Under the pieces are notes generated by a model that was not told where the DNA came from, searched no databases, and worked only from the letters and a program-made list of their open reading frames with translations. Shown in pieces: positions 1 through 12,037 of a stretch of 64,000 bases of DNA. The stretch spans positions 1-64,000 of the forward strand of contig JAVTVY010019544.1 in the NCBI GenBank assembly GCA_036873755.1. The letters run 5' to 3'. Each line of letters opens with the position of its first letter. The stretch's first letter is position 1. This DNA is from Hanleya hanleyi. Its lineage: Eukaryota; Mollusca; Polyplacophora; Lepidopleurida; Hanleyidae. The position numbers were made by a program, and so were the translations under genes.

Positions 1-379
1 CATGCCTTTATCCACTGCACCACCGATTTGCTGGCCGAACCTCTGTTCAGAATTTCTAGCCTTTACTATTCCTTTAGTTTCATATATAGGTCAACCGGAC
101 TCTGAGGTATGCCGGACTCTGAGGACTTCCATAGCTGTGGAAGCGCCCATAGTCCGCCAGATGCCATGGTCCGGGCCCTATATATATGAGAAGGGACATT
201 CCTGTCTAGATTTCAGTGGCCCGGACACCAACGATATCAGGACCATGGTTTCTGCTGATAGGGGGACAATTGTTTCCGAGGGAGGACTTTTGTATCTGGA
301 TCTGGGTGCCCTTCGGGCACCCAGATCCAGATACCATGGTCCCCGGACCCTCATATCTGGCGGACCACCATTGCTTCCA
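1..379. other. non-coding stretch with one perfect hairpin
   Basis: No gene recognised. Short open frames on both strands show no family resemblance. The only clear structure is the hairpin at 293-333, listed separately. Confidence 0.5.
293..333. repeat. perfect 19-bp stem hairpin, 3-nt loop
   Basis: TATCTGGATCTGGGTGCCC at 293-311 is followed by the loop TTC and its exact reverse complement at 315-333. No T-run follows, and the surroundings are repeats, so a MITE remnant or structured RNA is as likely as any regulatory role. Confidence 0.75.
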
Positions 380-489
380 CACCGGCATAAGCGGTATTAG
401 ATACAAATCTAGAGAGCTATGATGGAAATGCTCCGACAACTCGTATACTGGTAATTGGTGAGCTGTTTCGCTGTGACAACTCGTACATT
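380..489 (+). repeat. 110-bp direct repeat, copy 1
   Basis: The block starting CACCGGCATAAGCGG is repeated almost exactly at 882-991; I see one mismatch (CTCC against CTCT). The same core words (TAAGCGG.ATTAGA.ACA) occur in the retroelement 3' ends at 5,431-6,017 and 38,701-39,374 and near 15,420, so it is probably a fragment of that retroelement. Confidence 0.75.
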
Positions 490-881
490 GGAGATTGGTG
501 AGCTGTATCGTCGTCAGATGTAAATGACGGCATTTAACACAAAGACTAGTCTGTAAGGCCCGATGTCGACCCAGCATCAACTTCCCACAAGTGCCAACAT
601 ATATCAAAGACCGAAAGGTCTGTACAGGGGGCGGGCCTCGGGGACGAAACGTCCACCAGCAGAATCTCGCCATATACAGGAAAAAATTACAACACATATA
701 AGGAAAGTGGGAAGAGGTGCCGGCATACTGACTGCGTCACATGACAGAATAGTCTTCTGGTTAACCTATTCTAAAGCACATACCAAGAATCTAACGATTC
801 GTGATTTGTGTTGTATCTCAGGTACGCTTTTATTGTACCTGTTCATGTGGCAACTTGGATGATATGACCACACGGCCCTAG
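490..881. other. spacer between the direct repeats; diverged retroelement 3' end
   Basis: No gene seen. From about 790 to 881 the sequence resembles the retroelement 3' end at 5,690-5,810 (GTATCTCAG, TGTTCAT.TG, CACACGGCCCTAGC). Two short GAAA-loop hairpins are visible (609-620 and 642-654). Confidence 0.4.
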
Positions 882-991
882 CACCGGCATAAGCGGTATT
901 AGATACAAATCTAGAGAGCTATGATGGAAATGCTCTGACAACTCGTATACTGGTAATTGGTGAGCTGTTTCGCTGTGACAACTCGTACATT
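882..991 (+). repeat. 110-bp direct repeat, copy 2
   Basis: Partner of 380-489. It lies directly after sequence that resembles the 3' part of the retroelement family, so this longer copy is the better representative. Confidence 0.75.
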
Positions 992-1390
992 CTCTCTACA
1001 TTGGTGATCGAGTCTCATCCACATTTACCCCTGTATGAGGCACCACCTGGAGCAAACGTGACAATTGGTTTTCGGACCCTAAACTTAAAATATCTCAATC
1101 CATTCTTTCCAAATTAGTTATGTGGGTATTTTGCCGCAAGATGTCGTTTAGCATTGCGCTCCGTCCACATTTGCTACTAACATATAAAGTGGTGCGACCC
1201 ATAGTTCATCTATAGGATCTCGGATGCATCAAAGATGGTGTCTGTACCTGGGCCTGGTTCTAACTTGTAATACTATTCATGCTAGACGTGCAAATACTCA
1301 TTTGTATGTATTGACAGATCCATCACATCAGACGATTCCTGGATGCAGGGATGTCGTCAAAAGTGAGTACTTTGTTTGTCGAGTCCCGAG

Positions 1391-4300
1391 AGTAGTATAT
1401 AAGACACTGATTTCATCCCATTATTGGGTAGACGGAGACGAGGAGGGAAAAAATGACATAAATTTTTACCTTTGACCTTTTTCATTCTTGACTTTGGAAC
1501 CGGGGCTTGGCCTTAAACCTTGGGTGAAAGATGGAGTGTATCCAGAGAAGACCTCTTATCGTAACTTCATCTGTCATCAGTGGTAGAGAAAGGGTTTAAA
1601 TGAGGGGGATGTCTATGAAACGATTTCGTTGTGGAGAATCATACGAAGTTCTGACCATTGTGTGGCTTTTATGTCATTGTGCATATGCGCACTGGGGAAA
1701 TAGTAGAGAAAACGCAGATATGGTCCAGTGCACAATCGGGACACGGCTCCTAAATACATCCCTAGGATGAAACACATATGCGGGTGTATGTCCTATTGTT
1801 GTGTACAATGCCCTGGCTGTCTTGGGTCCATTGACGTAAGCATGCGCACCCGAGGGGTAGTAGAGGAAGGCCATGTGCGGATGCGCATGCTAGTATTCAA
1901 CATTTATGGTGCATGTCTTAATTGGTGTTCCACTGAAAACCGCTGTGTAGAGTAAGACTGTGGTGGTTGATTGGAACACGCTCATGCGTATTCCCGGAAA
2001 TGCAGAGAAAGGGCATTCTCTAATACACGCATGCGCATGCTTCGAGTTGTATGACCTTGTGTTTAAACAATCCTCGGATGAAAAGTAGCCGGGTGACCGT
2101 TGATATTTGGGGTAAATGGGATATCGCTGTGTACAATTTCCTGACCGTCGTACATCCAGTGATATGAACTAGAATCGTTGTGCATCCTTAATGCCTTAAC
2201 ACGAGAGCGACGCCCATTTATGCATCTTCACTTACCTGGTGGTTTAGCCTAAATTTTTCACCATCAGAGTTTAGGGTAGACCGGGTTTATGGCTGTAACA
2301 CGCAGAAGTTATGTCATTGTAGGGTTCAACCTGTGCCATCAGGCAAATGCACATACCTGCCTACCGGTGATGGCGTCGCTTCCGGTGATAACCTCACTTC
2401 TGCGAAAGTTCAAGGGTTAAACTCACGTATAATATCATCCCCTTCAAAACCGCGTTGGTACCGTACATACGCACAGCCATACAAACCTTACTTGCATATA
2501 GCTCTGAAGGACATATTCACACGTGACTGAGTCACACATAGTTGTATAATACATACTACCACTTTACTCATTCATGAAATTACTGACCGTTTAGATGCAT
2601 AGCCCAGCTGATCCCAAAACCCATCAACGTAACAGTCATATGTGTCCGTCCGTACCCACACAGTTGCAGGCATTATCTTCACAAATAGCTGTAGAGACTT
2701 TACTGATATTCCTACGAAGTAGGCCACAGATTGCAAATTGTCCCGTAATGAGTGAGTGAGTCAGTCCATCCGAATCCTTTCGTCGGCAAAATAAGGAGAA
2801 CCGTTGACATTAGAACCTTGATTTTTGGCATGAAGGTGCATTAGGGGACTGTTACCAACAAGTTCTGAGCTGACCTACTTTTGATGAAAATTTCTGGTGA
2901 TTTTTGATTCTGACATGTAACTGTACAATAAACCACACATAGATGACGGCAGTACCATACTCCCACAGATGTAGGCTTACACACATTCAGCATACTTAGC
3001 TGTACAGTCCTTACTCACTCATAAAATGTCAATGCAGTGTCATGAAGTGATGACGAAGTGTAATAATTTAACAGCGCAGTTCATAGATAGCGTCATTGCA
3101 ATGCGCCGATAGACATGGTACTACACTGACCGTTAATTTGGAGATAAATACAGCACCAATGCAATCTTATAGAACGTCAGTCGAGAGTTGTTCAGCTTCA
3201 TTACGGTATTATAGAGGATCATTGTGGCACGCATGCAAAATTCGTCTGGTGGCGTTGAGCACCCTAGAACCACTCGGCCATCCTGACCCAGCTTACTGTC
3301 GTGATCACAAAGATGCATATAGCGTACATATGTACAACAGTGTGCAGAAGAGATCATGGACGCGCCAGTCCACTGCATCATGAAGAGGCCGATTGTTGAA
3401 AATGGAATTTTCACAAAATGGGGTCATGGTTTAGATAGGTTATTACTGAAGCGGTTGCGACCGTATTGAAGCGGTTATACTAGACGTAGGTCGCCAGCAA
3501 GAGGAGAGTTCTGGCCGTTTTATCAGACACTCTTTGAAAATATTCACGCGTATAACATGCTCAAAGTCATTCTCTCGTCTGTAATCCACGACACCACCAC
3601 CCAGGGGAGCTGTACGACCTGTATCCAGTTGTTTAATCGCCAGGACGCTTTACAACGCTAAGAATGTGCACGTCATCAGGGATCCACGCACCAATGTCAG
3701 GAATGCGGTGACATATTCAAATACGAAATTGCATCCGTGTGAGGATTGTGGTCGATTTATTTAAACTCCCGAGTCAATTGCACCTCCATCAATGTTTCTC
3801 CCATTGGTGACATTCTATGCCACAGGGACGTTTGCAAGATGAGGACCCTGTGAAAATAAATCCCAGAATCGAGGCAGACGAATCACCCATACAACACAGA
3901 AGCCGATCCCCCGACCACCCCTCGGTCAGAGATATATCCACCACCTTCCTATACCTATTTCTATTACGATGAGATCTTGCGCGATGTAATAGAGAAAGTC
4001 GAGAGCCACTTGCCTTTCGTTGATCAACCTGCGGACGTACTCATCGCTTGGGCGTGGACATGGCCTCGCTGTGTGAGATGTACCACATTCCACGATCCGA
4101 CGATGATTCCATCTTAGCGCCCTCTGCTAAACCTCTACAATTTCCTCTTTGTCCACTCTACTCCGAAGACATTAATAATAGATTAATAATAGATTGATAG
4201 ATTACATGCATCCTTCCATGTCTATTTTATGTAAAAACAACACTTCAAATGCCTTTTCTATATTAATCTTCGACCATGCACAAGAATACCAAGAATCAAC

Positions 4301-5300
4301 GTCACCAGCGTATAATTCTACCCAACGAGAGCTTCACTGGGACATCAAATACGCCAGGTTTGGCTCACACCTACCCAGCAGACCTCACTAACCACTTAGT
4401 ATGTCCGTTGATGGGGTTACAGATCAACGGCGCCACCGTGGTCTTATTCTGCCAAAGGAGAGCTTAACTATGACACCAATCACTCCACATTTGTTGCTCG
4501 CATGGCTCACAGATCATTAAAAAATCAATAGACTGCTCTTCCTTTACTACTCCCTGACTGCGCATTCGTATATTGCAGATCATCGTCAACAAACCATTCA
4601 TTCTCTACACAACGTTTGAAGCCTCATATTCGAACAATGTAGCCTCTAGCTTACATCTCCATAAGAACTCCCACCTCAAATGACCTTTCTATACTACTCC
4701 CTGGCCGCACGTGCTTGTATCACTGTACAACAACCTCAGTCTTATTCTATACAACGAGAATGTCCGCCTGACACATTTGAACCAAATATGACGCAGATCT
4801 CGACAAAAATAGTTCATGCACATTAGAAAATGCCTCTTCTCTTCTACTCCTCGTGTGGGTATGCGCACATCACTGGACGACGGTCAGAACTTTGTACACA
4901 GTTCTCACCAAGTTGTCGCTGGTCACTCCCATGGGATAGTGTTTCGTTATAGTTTATGTAAGTTGGCGTCAAGTCCCAAGTGCGCAACCGAACCTCATCA
5001 AGACAACAATCACGACACATTTGAAACATGTTTGGCCCACACCTCCCCACAAATTTCCATGGGCATCTGAAAATACCCCTTTCGACTACTTCTTGTTTGA
5101 GCATGCTCACATTACTCAAATTATGACGACTTGGACTTTGTACACAACGATATACCGTTGGCCCAAACATGCCGCTAGTCACCCACTTGGGCTATTTTTT
5201 CAGCGTAGGTGTGTAAGGAATCGTCCAGTCTCGAGTGCGCATCTGACTGTATTTTCATCTTCCCTACTACATTCCGAGTTGTCATGCGCGTAATCATGAC
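1391..5300. mobile_element. P0: degenerate member of the giant palindromic element family
   Basis: The left end, AGTAGTATATAAGACACTGA at 1,391, matches the exact terminus of the P3 element (47,441). From 1,660 to 2,080 there are forward modules with GCATGCGCA words followed by TAGTAGAGAAA or TAGTAGAGGAA. From 4,540 to 5,300 the same modules occur in reverse orientation (CTTT.TACTACTCC followed by GCGCAT words). The phrase TTGTGTACAA occurs forward near 1,800 and 2,125 and reversed near 4,900 and 5,140. This is what an old, decayed inverted repeat centred near 3.3 kb would leave. The right terminus was not found and no cargo gene is recognisable in 2,100-4,500. The open frames here lack any family resemblance. 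Confidence 0.5.
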
Positions 5301-5430
5301 AAAGTCACACAGCGGCTCGGATGATTTATGATTCTACACAAAGAAATCGTTCCATAGTATCTGCATTGTATCCAGTATGGCCAACATATACCGGCCCCAA
5401 TGCCTAACCAGTGTGGACACATGTAAATAC

Positions 5431-6017
5431 ACAAGCGTCTAGTCCGTCATTCATAATTCAGCCGTCGTCCATTAAAGAATATCCGCGTCCATAATCCAAA
5501 GACCTATTCCATATCCATATAACAGTATTGGCACCAAATTCAAAAAGACAATCATAATATACATAAACATAGGCTAGTTTCCTTCAAGAGAGAAGCGGTC
5601 AACAGTTTTCAATGATGCCGAGAAGACATCATGATGTTCCAAATATATAAAATCCGTATCGCTGATCAGTATTCTTAATCCATAATAATCGTTCTAAAGT
5701 CGTTATCTAGAGAATGATGTATCTCAGCCACGCTTTGATTGTGACTGTTCATATGAGCACCATGGGGATCTTGAAGTACATGGGTTCATACGGCCCCTAG
5801 CCTTGGGTTAAGCGGAATTAGAAACAAGTTAGGAAACGTAACGCCATATATCTTGTACGCTACGTTCGTATTTTGCTATCAGCGTACGATATGTATCGCC
5901 AAATTTGAGAAACTTTGAGTGGAGGCGCTTGGAGGAATAGCCCTATTTTATAAGTTTCTGCAACAATGTTTTGTGACGTTGATTGAAATCGTCACAATGA
6001 ACACAGGATCTAGCGAC
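5431..6017 (-). mobile_element. retroelement 3' end (RT C-terminus plus 3' UTR), copy 1
   Basis: Reverse complement of the element at 38,701-39,374, which encodes a reverse-transcriptase C-terminal region. The 3' tip is ACAAGCGTCTAGTCCGTCAT on the + strand. The coding part (about 5,880-6,017) is too decayed for an open frame but still aligns to the better copy, for example ATAGCCCT.TTTTATAAGTTTCT and TTTTGTGACGTTGATT. The 5' part is truncated. Confidence 0.65.
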
Positions 6018-6892
6018 AGGATCTATGTCGGTTTTGGAAAAATGCAGTATTTGCCAACTCATTCAGATTCACAATACAGATTTGAAAAGATTGTATAGTG
6101 TGTATATATGGCTGCTCAAACATACTTTGACGAAACATTATACGAACCTTTTTTCAACTTTGTCACTTATGGTGCTTCAAATCTGAATTTCAAAAACTGA
6201 CATTTCTATATAATATTTTGAATAAGAAATATGACGGCTTTATAATGTTCAGTTAGCATAGTTTGATGTGAAGCAAAACATATTGGCATATAACAGGACA
6301 TTTGCATAATATGAAAATATCCAGAGATAATAAAACTTTTACGGAGTTGAATATTTCAAATATATCTTTCAGCTGAGTACCATAAATGCTCTGCAAGCGG
6401 TTGTTTTAATATTTGAATTTCTCAAATTGGCATCTTGTGATCCAAAAATAAGCTAAGTTGAAATCATAGGTTACATGCCCAGGTCCAGCGTCAAAGTTCA
6501 ATGGTCGAAGTTCAACTCAATTTTACGCTACCCAATCCCCACCTCCCCACGAAAGGGAGGAGATGATCTTAAAACAGTAGACTTTTGGGGGGAATGTGAC
6601 CACGACTCGGTGCCAAATAATTATACCCCTTCTGCTAGTGCTGGAAAGTTGGAATTACATTGTACCCACAGCGTATGTTTTTATTGAGTCAGACAATGCG
6701 AATATAACGCGAAAGGCTATCATCATGACGTAATTTTCTCAGTATTTTGGTGATATCAGCTTGATTTTATGTTCGCGTCTACCTTATAGGTTCACATGGA
6801 ATATTTGATGATAGGAGAATCATAGGTCTCCTTTACCATTGTGTAACGGAAGGCACTTGTACCGGTGCGTTTACTAGCATACAGCTAGTGGA
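6018..6892. other. no recognisable feature
   Basis: AT-rich sequence. No conserved reading frame, RNA gene or repeat was recognised. Confidence 0.4.
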
Positions 6893-6895
6893 AAT

Positions 6896-6938
6896 TTCTC
6901 TTTAGTTCAGTCGGTAGAGCGCTGATGTGGCAAGTAAG
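6896..6938 (+). other. 5' half of a split tRNA-like sequence (A box)
   Basis: TAGTTCAGTCGG at 6,903-6,914 fits a tRNA A box and is followed by TAGAGCGC, as in a D arm. The sequence stops at AGTAAG (6,933-6,938), where the fold-back element begins, and resumes after a second AGTAAG at 9,478. The acceptor halves do not pair, so this is a tRNA-derived SINE or tRNA pseudogene rather than a working tRNA. Confidence 0.6.
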
Positions 6939-7269
6939 TATGGAAGCCGGATGCGGCCATTCGTCGCTTCGTCAAATCGACTTTCTAAAAGTCGAAGTCG
7001 TAGTCAAAGTCGAAGTCGATTCGGCGATTCGACGATGCGATTCGACGATTCGACGATGCGAAGTGACGAAGTCGACTTCGTCACTTCGCATCGTCGAATC
7101 GCCGAATCGACTTCGACTTTCGCTACTTCGACTTTCACTACCACTTCGACTTTCGCTACGACTTCGACTTTCACTACGACTTCGACTTTCACTACGACTT
7201 CGACTTTCGCTACGACTTCGACTTTCACTACGACTTCGACTTTTGAAGACAGAGTTGAGAGCATGATCG

Positions 7270-8694
7270 GAAATAAACTTATTTCCGCTTCACAAGAAAG
7301 TTGGCCCCTATTTAAGGGTTGTGAACAGTTTTTCTTGCATAACAGAGCAAGACTGTTATTTTGTCATACACATAGTGTTTGTTTTATAGGTTTTTTATGT
7401 CATAGTGTTTGTTCTATGGGTTTTCATGTCATAGCGTTGGTTTTATAGATATTTATGTCCTAGTGTCTGTTTTACATGTCATAGTGTTTTATGTTTTTAT
7501 GTAAGAGTGTATGTTGTCCTACCTGTTTTTATGTCATAATAGAGGTGTCCGTGACTTTTGTATAGGTCTTATGTGTGTAATGTGTATTTTATGTTTTAAT
7601 GTCACCGTATTTTACATGTCCCATATTTTAATTATGATAATTTCTATATGTATCATATATGGAAATAAAACAAAAAGTATAAAGTTGAATATTTAGGGGA
7701 TTCTATAGGCCTTTCATTGGTTTTATTTGTTTTTTGTTTTGTTTTTTTTGTGCTGCCATACGGCGAATCGGTGACATTTCGTTGATTTCGGTGCAGGTTC
7801 AATTGCAACTGTTCTCATATACGGGCGTACTTACAAAAGTACTACCCGAAAAGGAGCTCGTAATTTGGGAACCATCAAAGTTATATACCGTATCTTTAGA
7901 GGCTAACGATATCAGAGAGTGTAAGTGTTGGAGGGGGTGGTTAAGGCTCTAATTTGAAGAGAAGGAGCATAAAGTATCATGTCAAAGTTTTGGGTTCATC
8001 GCGGACGATAAGGGTGGATTATGACAATTGGCGAGAGAGATGAACCTCTGAGTAATTTAAAAGATACAACTCCGTTCAAACGCGAAACAAGGAGTGTCAC
8101 AGATGTGGCCAATTAAACCGTATGTCACCTGAACAAATATTTCCATAATGTGATTAACATTGAAATTGCGGTTGATCATTGTTGGCATAGTGATACTATC
8201 TGAACAATATCATATGATTGCACCTTTTACCTGCAGATAATTCCACAAGCGTAGTCGGGCTAGGTCCCATAAAAAAAAATGTCTTGTTTCCCATCACCGC
8301 CCGCCCCGATTTTTATTTATTTTTTTATTATTTTTTTCTCACCTGCCTTGTTGGTGTTCTTCAGGTATAAAAATGATCCTGAATTAGCTCTGGTTTGCAC
8401 CAGGGACTGTTGAGTCTCGCTCCAAATACTTGTATACCCAATCTAGCGGGTTTCGACGTATGCAGCCACGTATGCAGCCAGATCTCAGTTGTTTTCAGTA
8501 CTGATTTTTATGCAGTATTTTCGCAAATATTTTTAATAGAACCATCAAACTTTATATTTTCAGAAAGCCAACATTTCAATAAATCCGAGTACCTGTTGGT
8601 ATTTTTATGACAAAATTAGAATGAAATTGGAAGAGAAGTAGAAAATATCGACGGAGGAGACACTGAGAGCACAGATGGTTTCCAGCAAAGCGAA
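7270..8694. other. interior of the fold-back element, no gene
   Basis: From 7,360 to 7,620 there are loose tandem copies of a 30-40 bp phrase (CATAGTGTTTGTTTTATAGG variants). The rest is AT-rich with homopolymer runs near 8,270-8,335. No conserved reading frame was seen. Confidence 0.4.
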
Positions 8695-9240
8695 AAAATA
8701 TCCAGAAAACAAGGTCAAAATTATTCAATATTTTACTCGTCAAATGCACCCCACAAGCTTTATTTTACATATTTTTATGTTATTCCCGATCATGCGCCCA
8801 ACTGTATCTTCAAAAGTCGAAGTCGTAGTGAAAGTCGAAGTCGTAGTGAAAGTCGAAGTCGTAGCGAAAGTCGAAGTCGTAATGAAAGTCGAAGTCGTAG
8901 CGTAAGTCGAAGTCGTAGCGAAAGTCGAAGTCGTAGCGAAAGTCGAAGTCGTAGTGAAAGTCGAAGTCGTAGCGAAAGTCGAAGTCGTAGCGAAAGTCGA
9001 AAATATCCAGAAAACAAGGTCAAAATTATTCAATATTTTACTCGTCAAATGCACCCCACAAGCTTTATTTTACATATTTTTATGTTATTCCCGATCATGC
9101 GCCCAACTGTATCTTCAAAAGTCGAAGTCGTAGCGAAAGTCGAAGTCATAGCGAAAGTCGAAGTCGTAGCGAAAGTCGAAGTCGTAGCGAAAATCGAAGT
9201 CGTAGCGAAAGTCGAAGTCGTAGCGAAAGTCGAAGTCGAT
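8695..9240. repeat. tandem duplication of unique-plus-array segment
   Basis: AAATATCCAGAAAACAAGGT and the following 110 bases up to the 18-bp array occur at 8,695 and again at 9,001. The right side of the fold-back element therefore holds two array blocks separated by a duplicated unique spacer. The array copies differ mainly at GTAGCG/GTAGTG. Confidence 0.75.
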
Positions 9241-9477
9241 TCGGCGATTTCACGAATCGCCGAATCGACTTCGACTTTGACTACGACTTCGACTTTCACT
9301 TCGTGAAATCGCCAAATCGACTTCGACTTTCGCTACGACTTCGACTTTCGCTACGACTTCGACTTTCACTTCGTGAAATCGCCGAATCGACTTCGACTTT
9401 GACTACGACTTCGACTTTTAGAAAGTCGATTTGACGAAGCGACGAATGGCCGCATCCGGCTTCCATAAGTAAGAGAA

Positions 9478-9505
9478 CCCCAGATCGAATCCCGATAGCG
9501 CCTAA
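9478..9505 (+). other. 3' half of the split tRNA-like sequence (B box)
   Basis: AGATCGAATCC at 9,492-9,502 fits the B box at 9 of 11 positions. Joining 6,938 to 9,484 restores an A-to-B spacing normal for a tRNA, which supports insertion of the fold-back element into one tRNA-like unit. Confidence 0.6.
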
Positions 9506-10160
9506 ATATCTTCATCCTTTACATTGGTGCCGCGACCACAAGAAATCTTCTTATCGCTGACCAATCAAATCTTCGGATACAATCATATGGTAGTAAAATT
9601 AGGGGTTCGAAACTCACCCGTCTGACGTCGATTGATGCTATCCAAATCCGTACGAACATCCAAATTCGTCAACACCTGACAGGTGCAAATGAAAAGATCA
9701 CCAAGAGTTAGTGTCACTCTGTGTCTGTCTCTTGTTCAGACTATTCACGCAACAACATGTATGAATCGGTATTAACAATGTGTTATTATCGGCACATGGT
9801 CATGACACTCGTTGAGTCAGTTTCATAGGTTGTTCGACAAGGCTCGCCACATATAAACTTTCTCCACTCTTGTCATAACTTTCACATTAAATAGCAACGC
9901 AAGTGAGATGCTCTATACTGTATCATATTCAGGCGAGCAGGGCGGGAGAACAGGTCAATAACTATATATGTCCTCATCATTCTGTGTTCTGTGCCATAAT
10001 ATTTCTGTACAAAATCTCAAGTCAGGGCCGTATTCTCATAACATGAAACTCAGACATATTATTTTTATCCTAACAACAGAACAAAACAGTACTAGAATTC
10101 AATTCACAATAAAATACCAATTGAACCAGGTATGTGTGTACCTTTTGCGCTACCAGTTTT
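9506..10160. other. non-coding; possible primer-binding-site-like motif
   Basis: TGGTGCCGCGACC at 9,525-9,537, just after TTTACA, resembles an LTR end plus tRNA primer-binding site. No second LTR or gag/pol sequence follows, so this is weak. Nothing else recognised. Confidence 0.3.
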
Positions 10161-10225
10161 TCTGTCTGTTACTTGGTGTTTTTCTGTCTGTTACTTGGTG
10201 TTTTTTCTGTCTGTTACTTGGTGTT
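10161..10225 (+). repeat. three tandem copies of a 20-bp target sequence
   Basis: TCTGTCTGTTACTTGGTGTT occurs at 10,161, 10,183 and 10,206, and once more at 12,038-12,057 on the far side of the next element. The outer pair brackets 10,226-12,037 like a long target-site duplication. Confidence 0.7.
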
Positions 10226-12037
10226 TTTATACGCCCGCCCAAAAGGCGGTCGTATTATGTGATGGCGGTTTCCGTCCGTCTGTCCGTCTGTCCGTTCTCG
10301 TGTCCGGTCTATATCTGGGACAGTTTCCTATCCACAGCTCCAATTTTTGGTGAGTGGATACCCTACGGGGAGACGATGTGTCGCGTACCAAAATGAAGGT
10401 CGAGGTCACAGGTCAAAGGTCACTGGCCTAAAAACAGGAAATCACTGAAGTGTTCGTGTCCGGTCTATATCTGTGAACGATTTCTGTCCACAGTTGCAAT
10501 TTTTTGTGAGTGGATACGCCAGGTGGAGACGATGTGTCGCGTACCAAAATTGAGGTCGAGGTCAGAGGTCAAAGGTCACTGTTGCCAAAAATCAGGAAAT
10601 CATTGATCGTTGACAGTTTTCTATCTACAGTTCTAATTTTTGGTGAGTGGATGCCCTAGGGGGGGAACGATGTGTTGCATATTAAATGTAGGTCAAGGTC
10701 AGAGGTCAAAGGCCCGTGTGATCGAAAAATCAGGAAATCGTTTAAAATTTCTAATTTTTTGTGAGTGGATTCAATAGGCGGAAATGAAGTGATGCATACC
10801 AAAAATTAGGTCAAGGTCAAAGGTCACCGACCCCAAAATTAGGAAATTATTAAAAATAACATTTCTTGTGTCAGTAGATACATTAGGGGACACAATGTGT
10901 CACATACCAAAATGTAGGTCAAGGTCAAAGGTCAAGGTCACTGTGACCCCAAAATCGTGAAATTGTTAAAAATCATGACTTTTTGTGTTCATTGAGAAAT
11001 TGAGGGGAGACGGTTTGTCATGTACCAAAATTTAGGCCAAGGTCAAAGGTCAGGGTCACTGTGACCCCAAAATCAGGAAATCATTAAAAATCATGATTTT
11101 TTGTGTGCATTGATAGATTGAGGGAAGACGATGTGTTGTGTACCAAAATTGAGGCCAAGGTCAAAGGTCAAGGTCACTATGACCCCAAAATCAAGAAATC
11201 ATCAAAAGTCACATTTTCATATGCCTCTCGAAGACGAGGTCGTGTAATGCGATGTTGCGTTCTGTCCATTGATCCATTAACATTTGTTGTCCATGCGATA
11301 GCTCTAGTTTCAAGGTATGGATTGGTACCAAACTTTGAGTATACCTTACTCGCATGGCAAAGTGGAGCCATACATATGAGATCAATTTGTCAAAGGTCTA
11401 GGTCGCAGTCCCCCAAAACTGAATCGAGCTTAGCTGACTAAATGTGTTGGAATATTGTTGGAATATTCGAAGTTCTTTCCCCTGCATTTATATGGTATTG
11501 TCCTGTGGAGTTGTCTCCCATGTTTGAAACGCTTCATTTAGTTAAACTGTTGTGAAATAAAAACCATACATTTACTAATTTAACGGGGAGAGGAGTCCTT
11601 TATGAACTTAACACCTGTTTATTAACTCAAGAACAAAGGTTTACTTCATCTCTTCTTCCTTCATGAAAGCTGAATGCGACGTTAAACCCTAATTCTCTCT
11701 CTCTCTCTCCTTCATGAAAAATTCTCTCGTCTGAAAGGAATCCATTTGCAGGAAAACTACTATTTTCTTGTGTTTGACTATTGTCGATTTCAGTGTGGGA
11801 TATGTGAGCTCTAAGCTCTTGCTTCAAGGTCAACTAGTTACCAAGAGTTAAGCTCATTTTAGTTTATCATTCAATATAAGATGTGATATATGTTACATTC
11901 TTATACAAAGCAAAAAATTGTAGACCTTTCTCTGGATTGCTAGATCAATTGGAATCAAGGCTATTAAACAACCTTGAAATTTGATCCAATGTAATTCCAG
12001 ATATACGGGCGTATATTGAAGCCCCTTGGGCTCTTGT
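10226..12037. mobile_element. interspersed element with AGGTCA-rich tandem array, inserted in an intron
   Basis: It begins ATACGCCCGCCC and near its end has ATACGGGCGTAT. Between 10,300 and 11,220 seven units of about 110-155 bp repeat the order GTGAGTGGATAC, GGGGAGACGATGTGT, GTACCAAAAT, AGGTCAAAGGTCA, CCCCAAAAT. The section from 11,230 is unique. The 20-bp flanking repeat suggests a long target duplication, as in target-primed retrotransposition, but no reverse transcriptase is present. It ends 38 bp before the STAND exon acceptor. Element class unknown. Confidence 0.6.

Larger units (their letters stand above)
6939..9477. mobile_element. fold-back DNA element made of 18-bp repeats, 6-bp target duplication
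   Basis: The ends are inverted: TATGGAAGCCGGATGCGGCC at 6,939 and its complement ending TTCCATA at 9,477. The inverted ends continue through AATCGACTTTCTAAAAGTCG into arrays of the 18-bp unit GTAGCGAAAGTCGAAGTC. AGTAAG flanks both sides (6,933-6,938 and 9,478-9,483). The left array holds a perfect internal palindrome centred near 7,073. The middle (7,270-8,790) is non-coding and T-rich. No transposase is present, so it is non-autonomous. The open frames in it are translations of an 18-bp repeat and are not genes. Target preference for small RNA sequence and a 6-bp duplication recall the Dada superfamily; that assignment is inference. Confidence 0.75.

Noticed and set aside
590..690. Possible hammerhead ribozyme (GGACGAAACGTCC and GACCGAAAGGTC hairpins)
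   Set aside because: The required CUGANGA core is absent; the nearest word is CTGTACA. Two short GAAA-loop hairpins alone are not enough.
6925..9306. Several long open frames in three phases over the 18-bp arrays
   Set aside because: An 18-bp repeat has no frame-breaking period, so open frames arise in many phases at once. They read as SLRLRL, TTSTFA or VEVVVK repeats without domain content.
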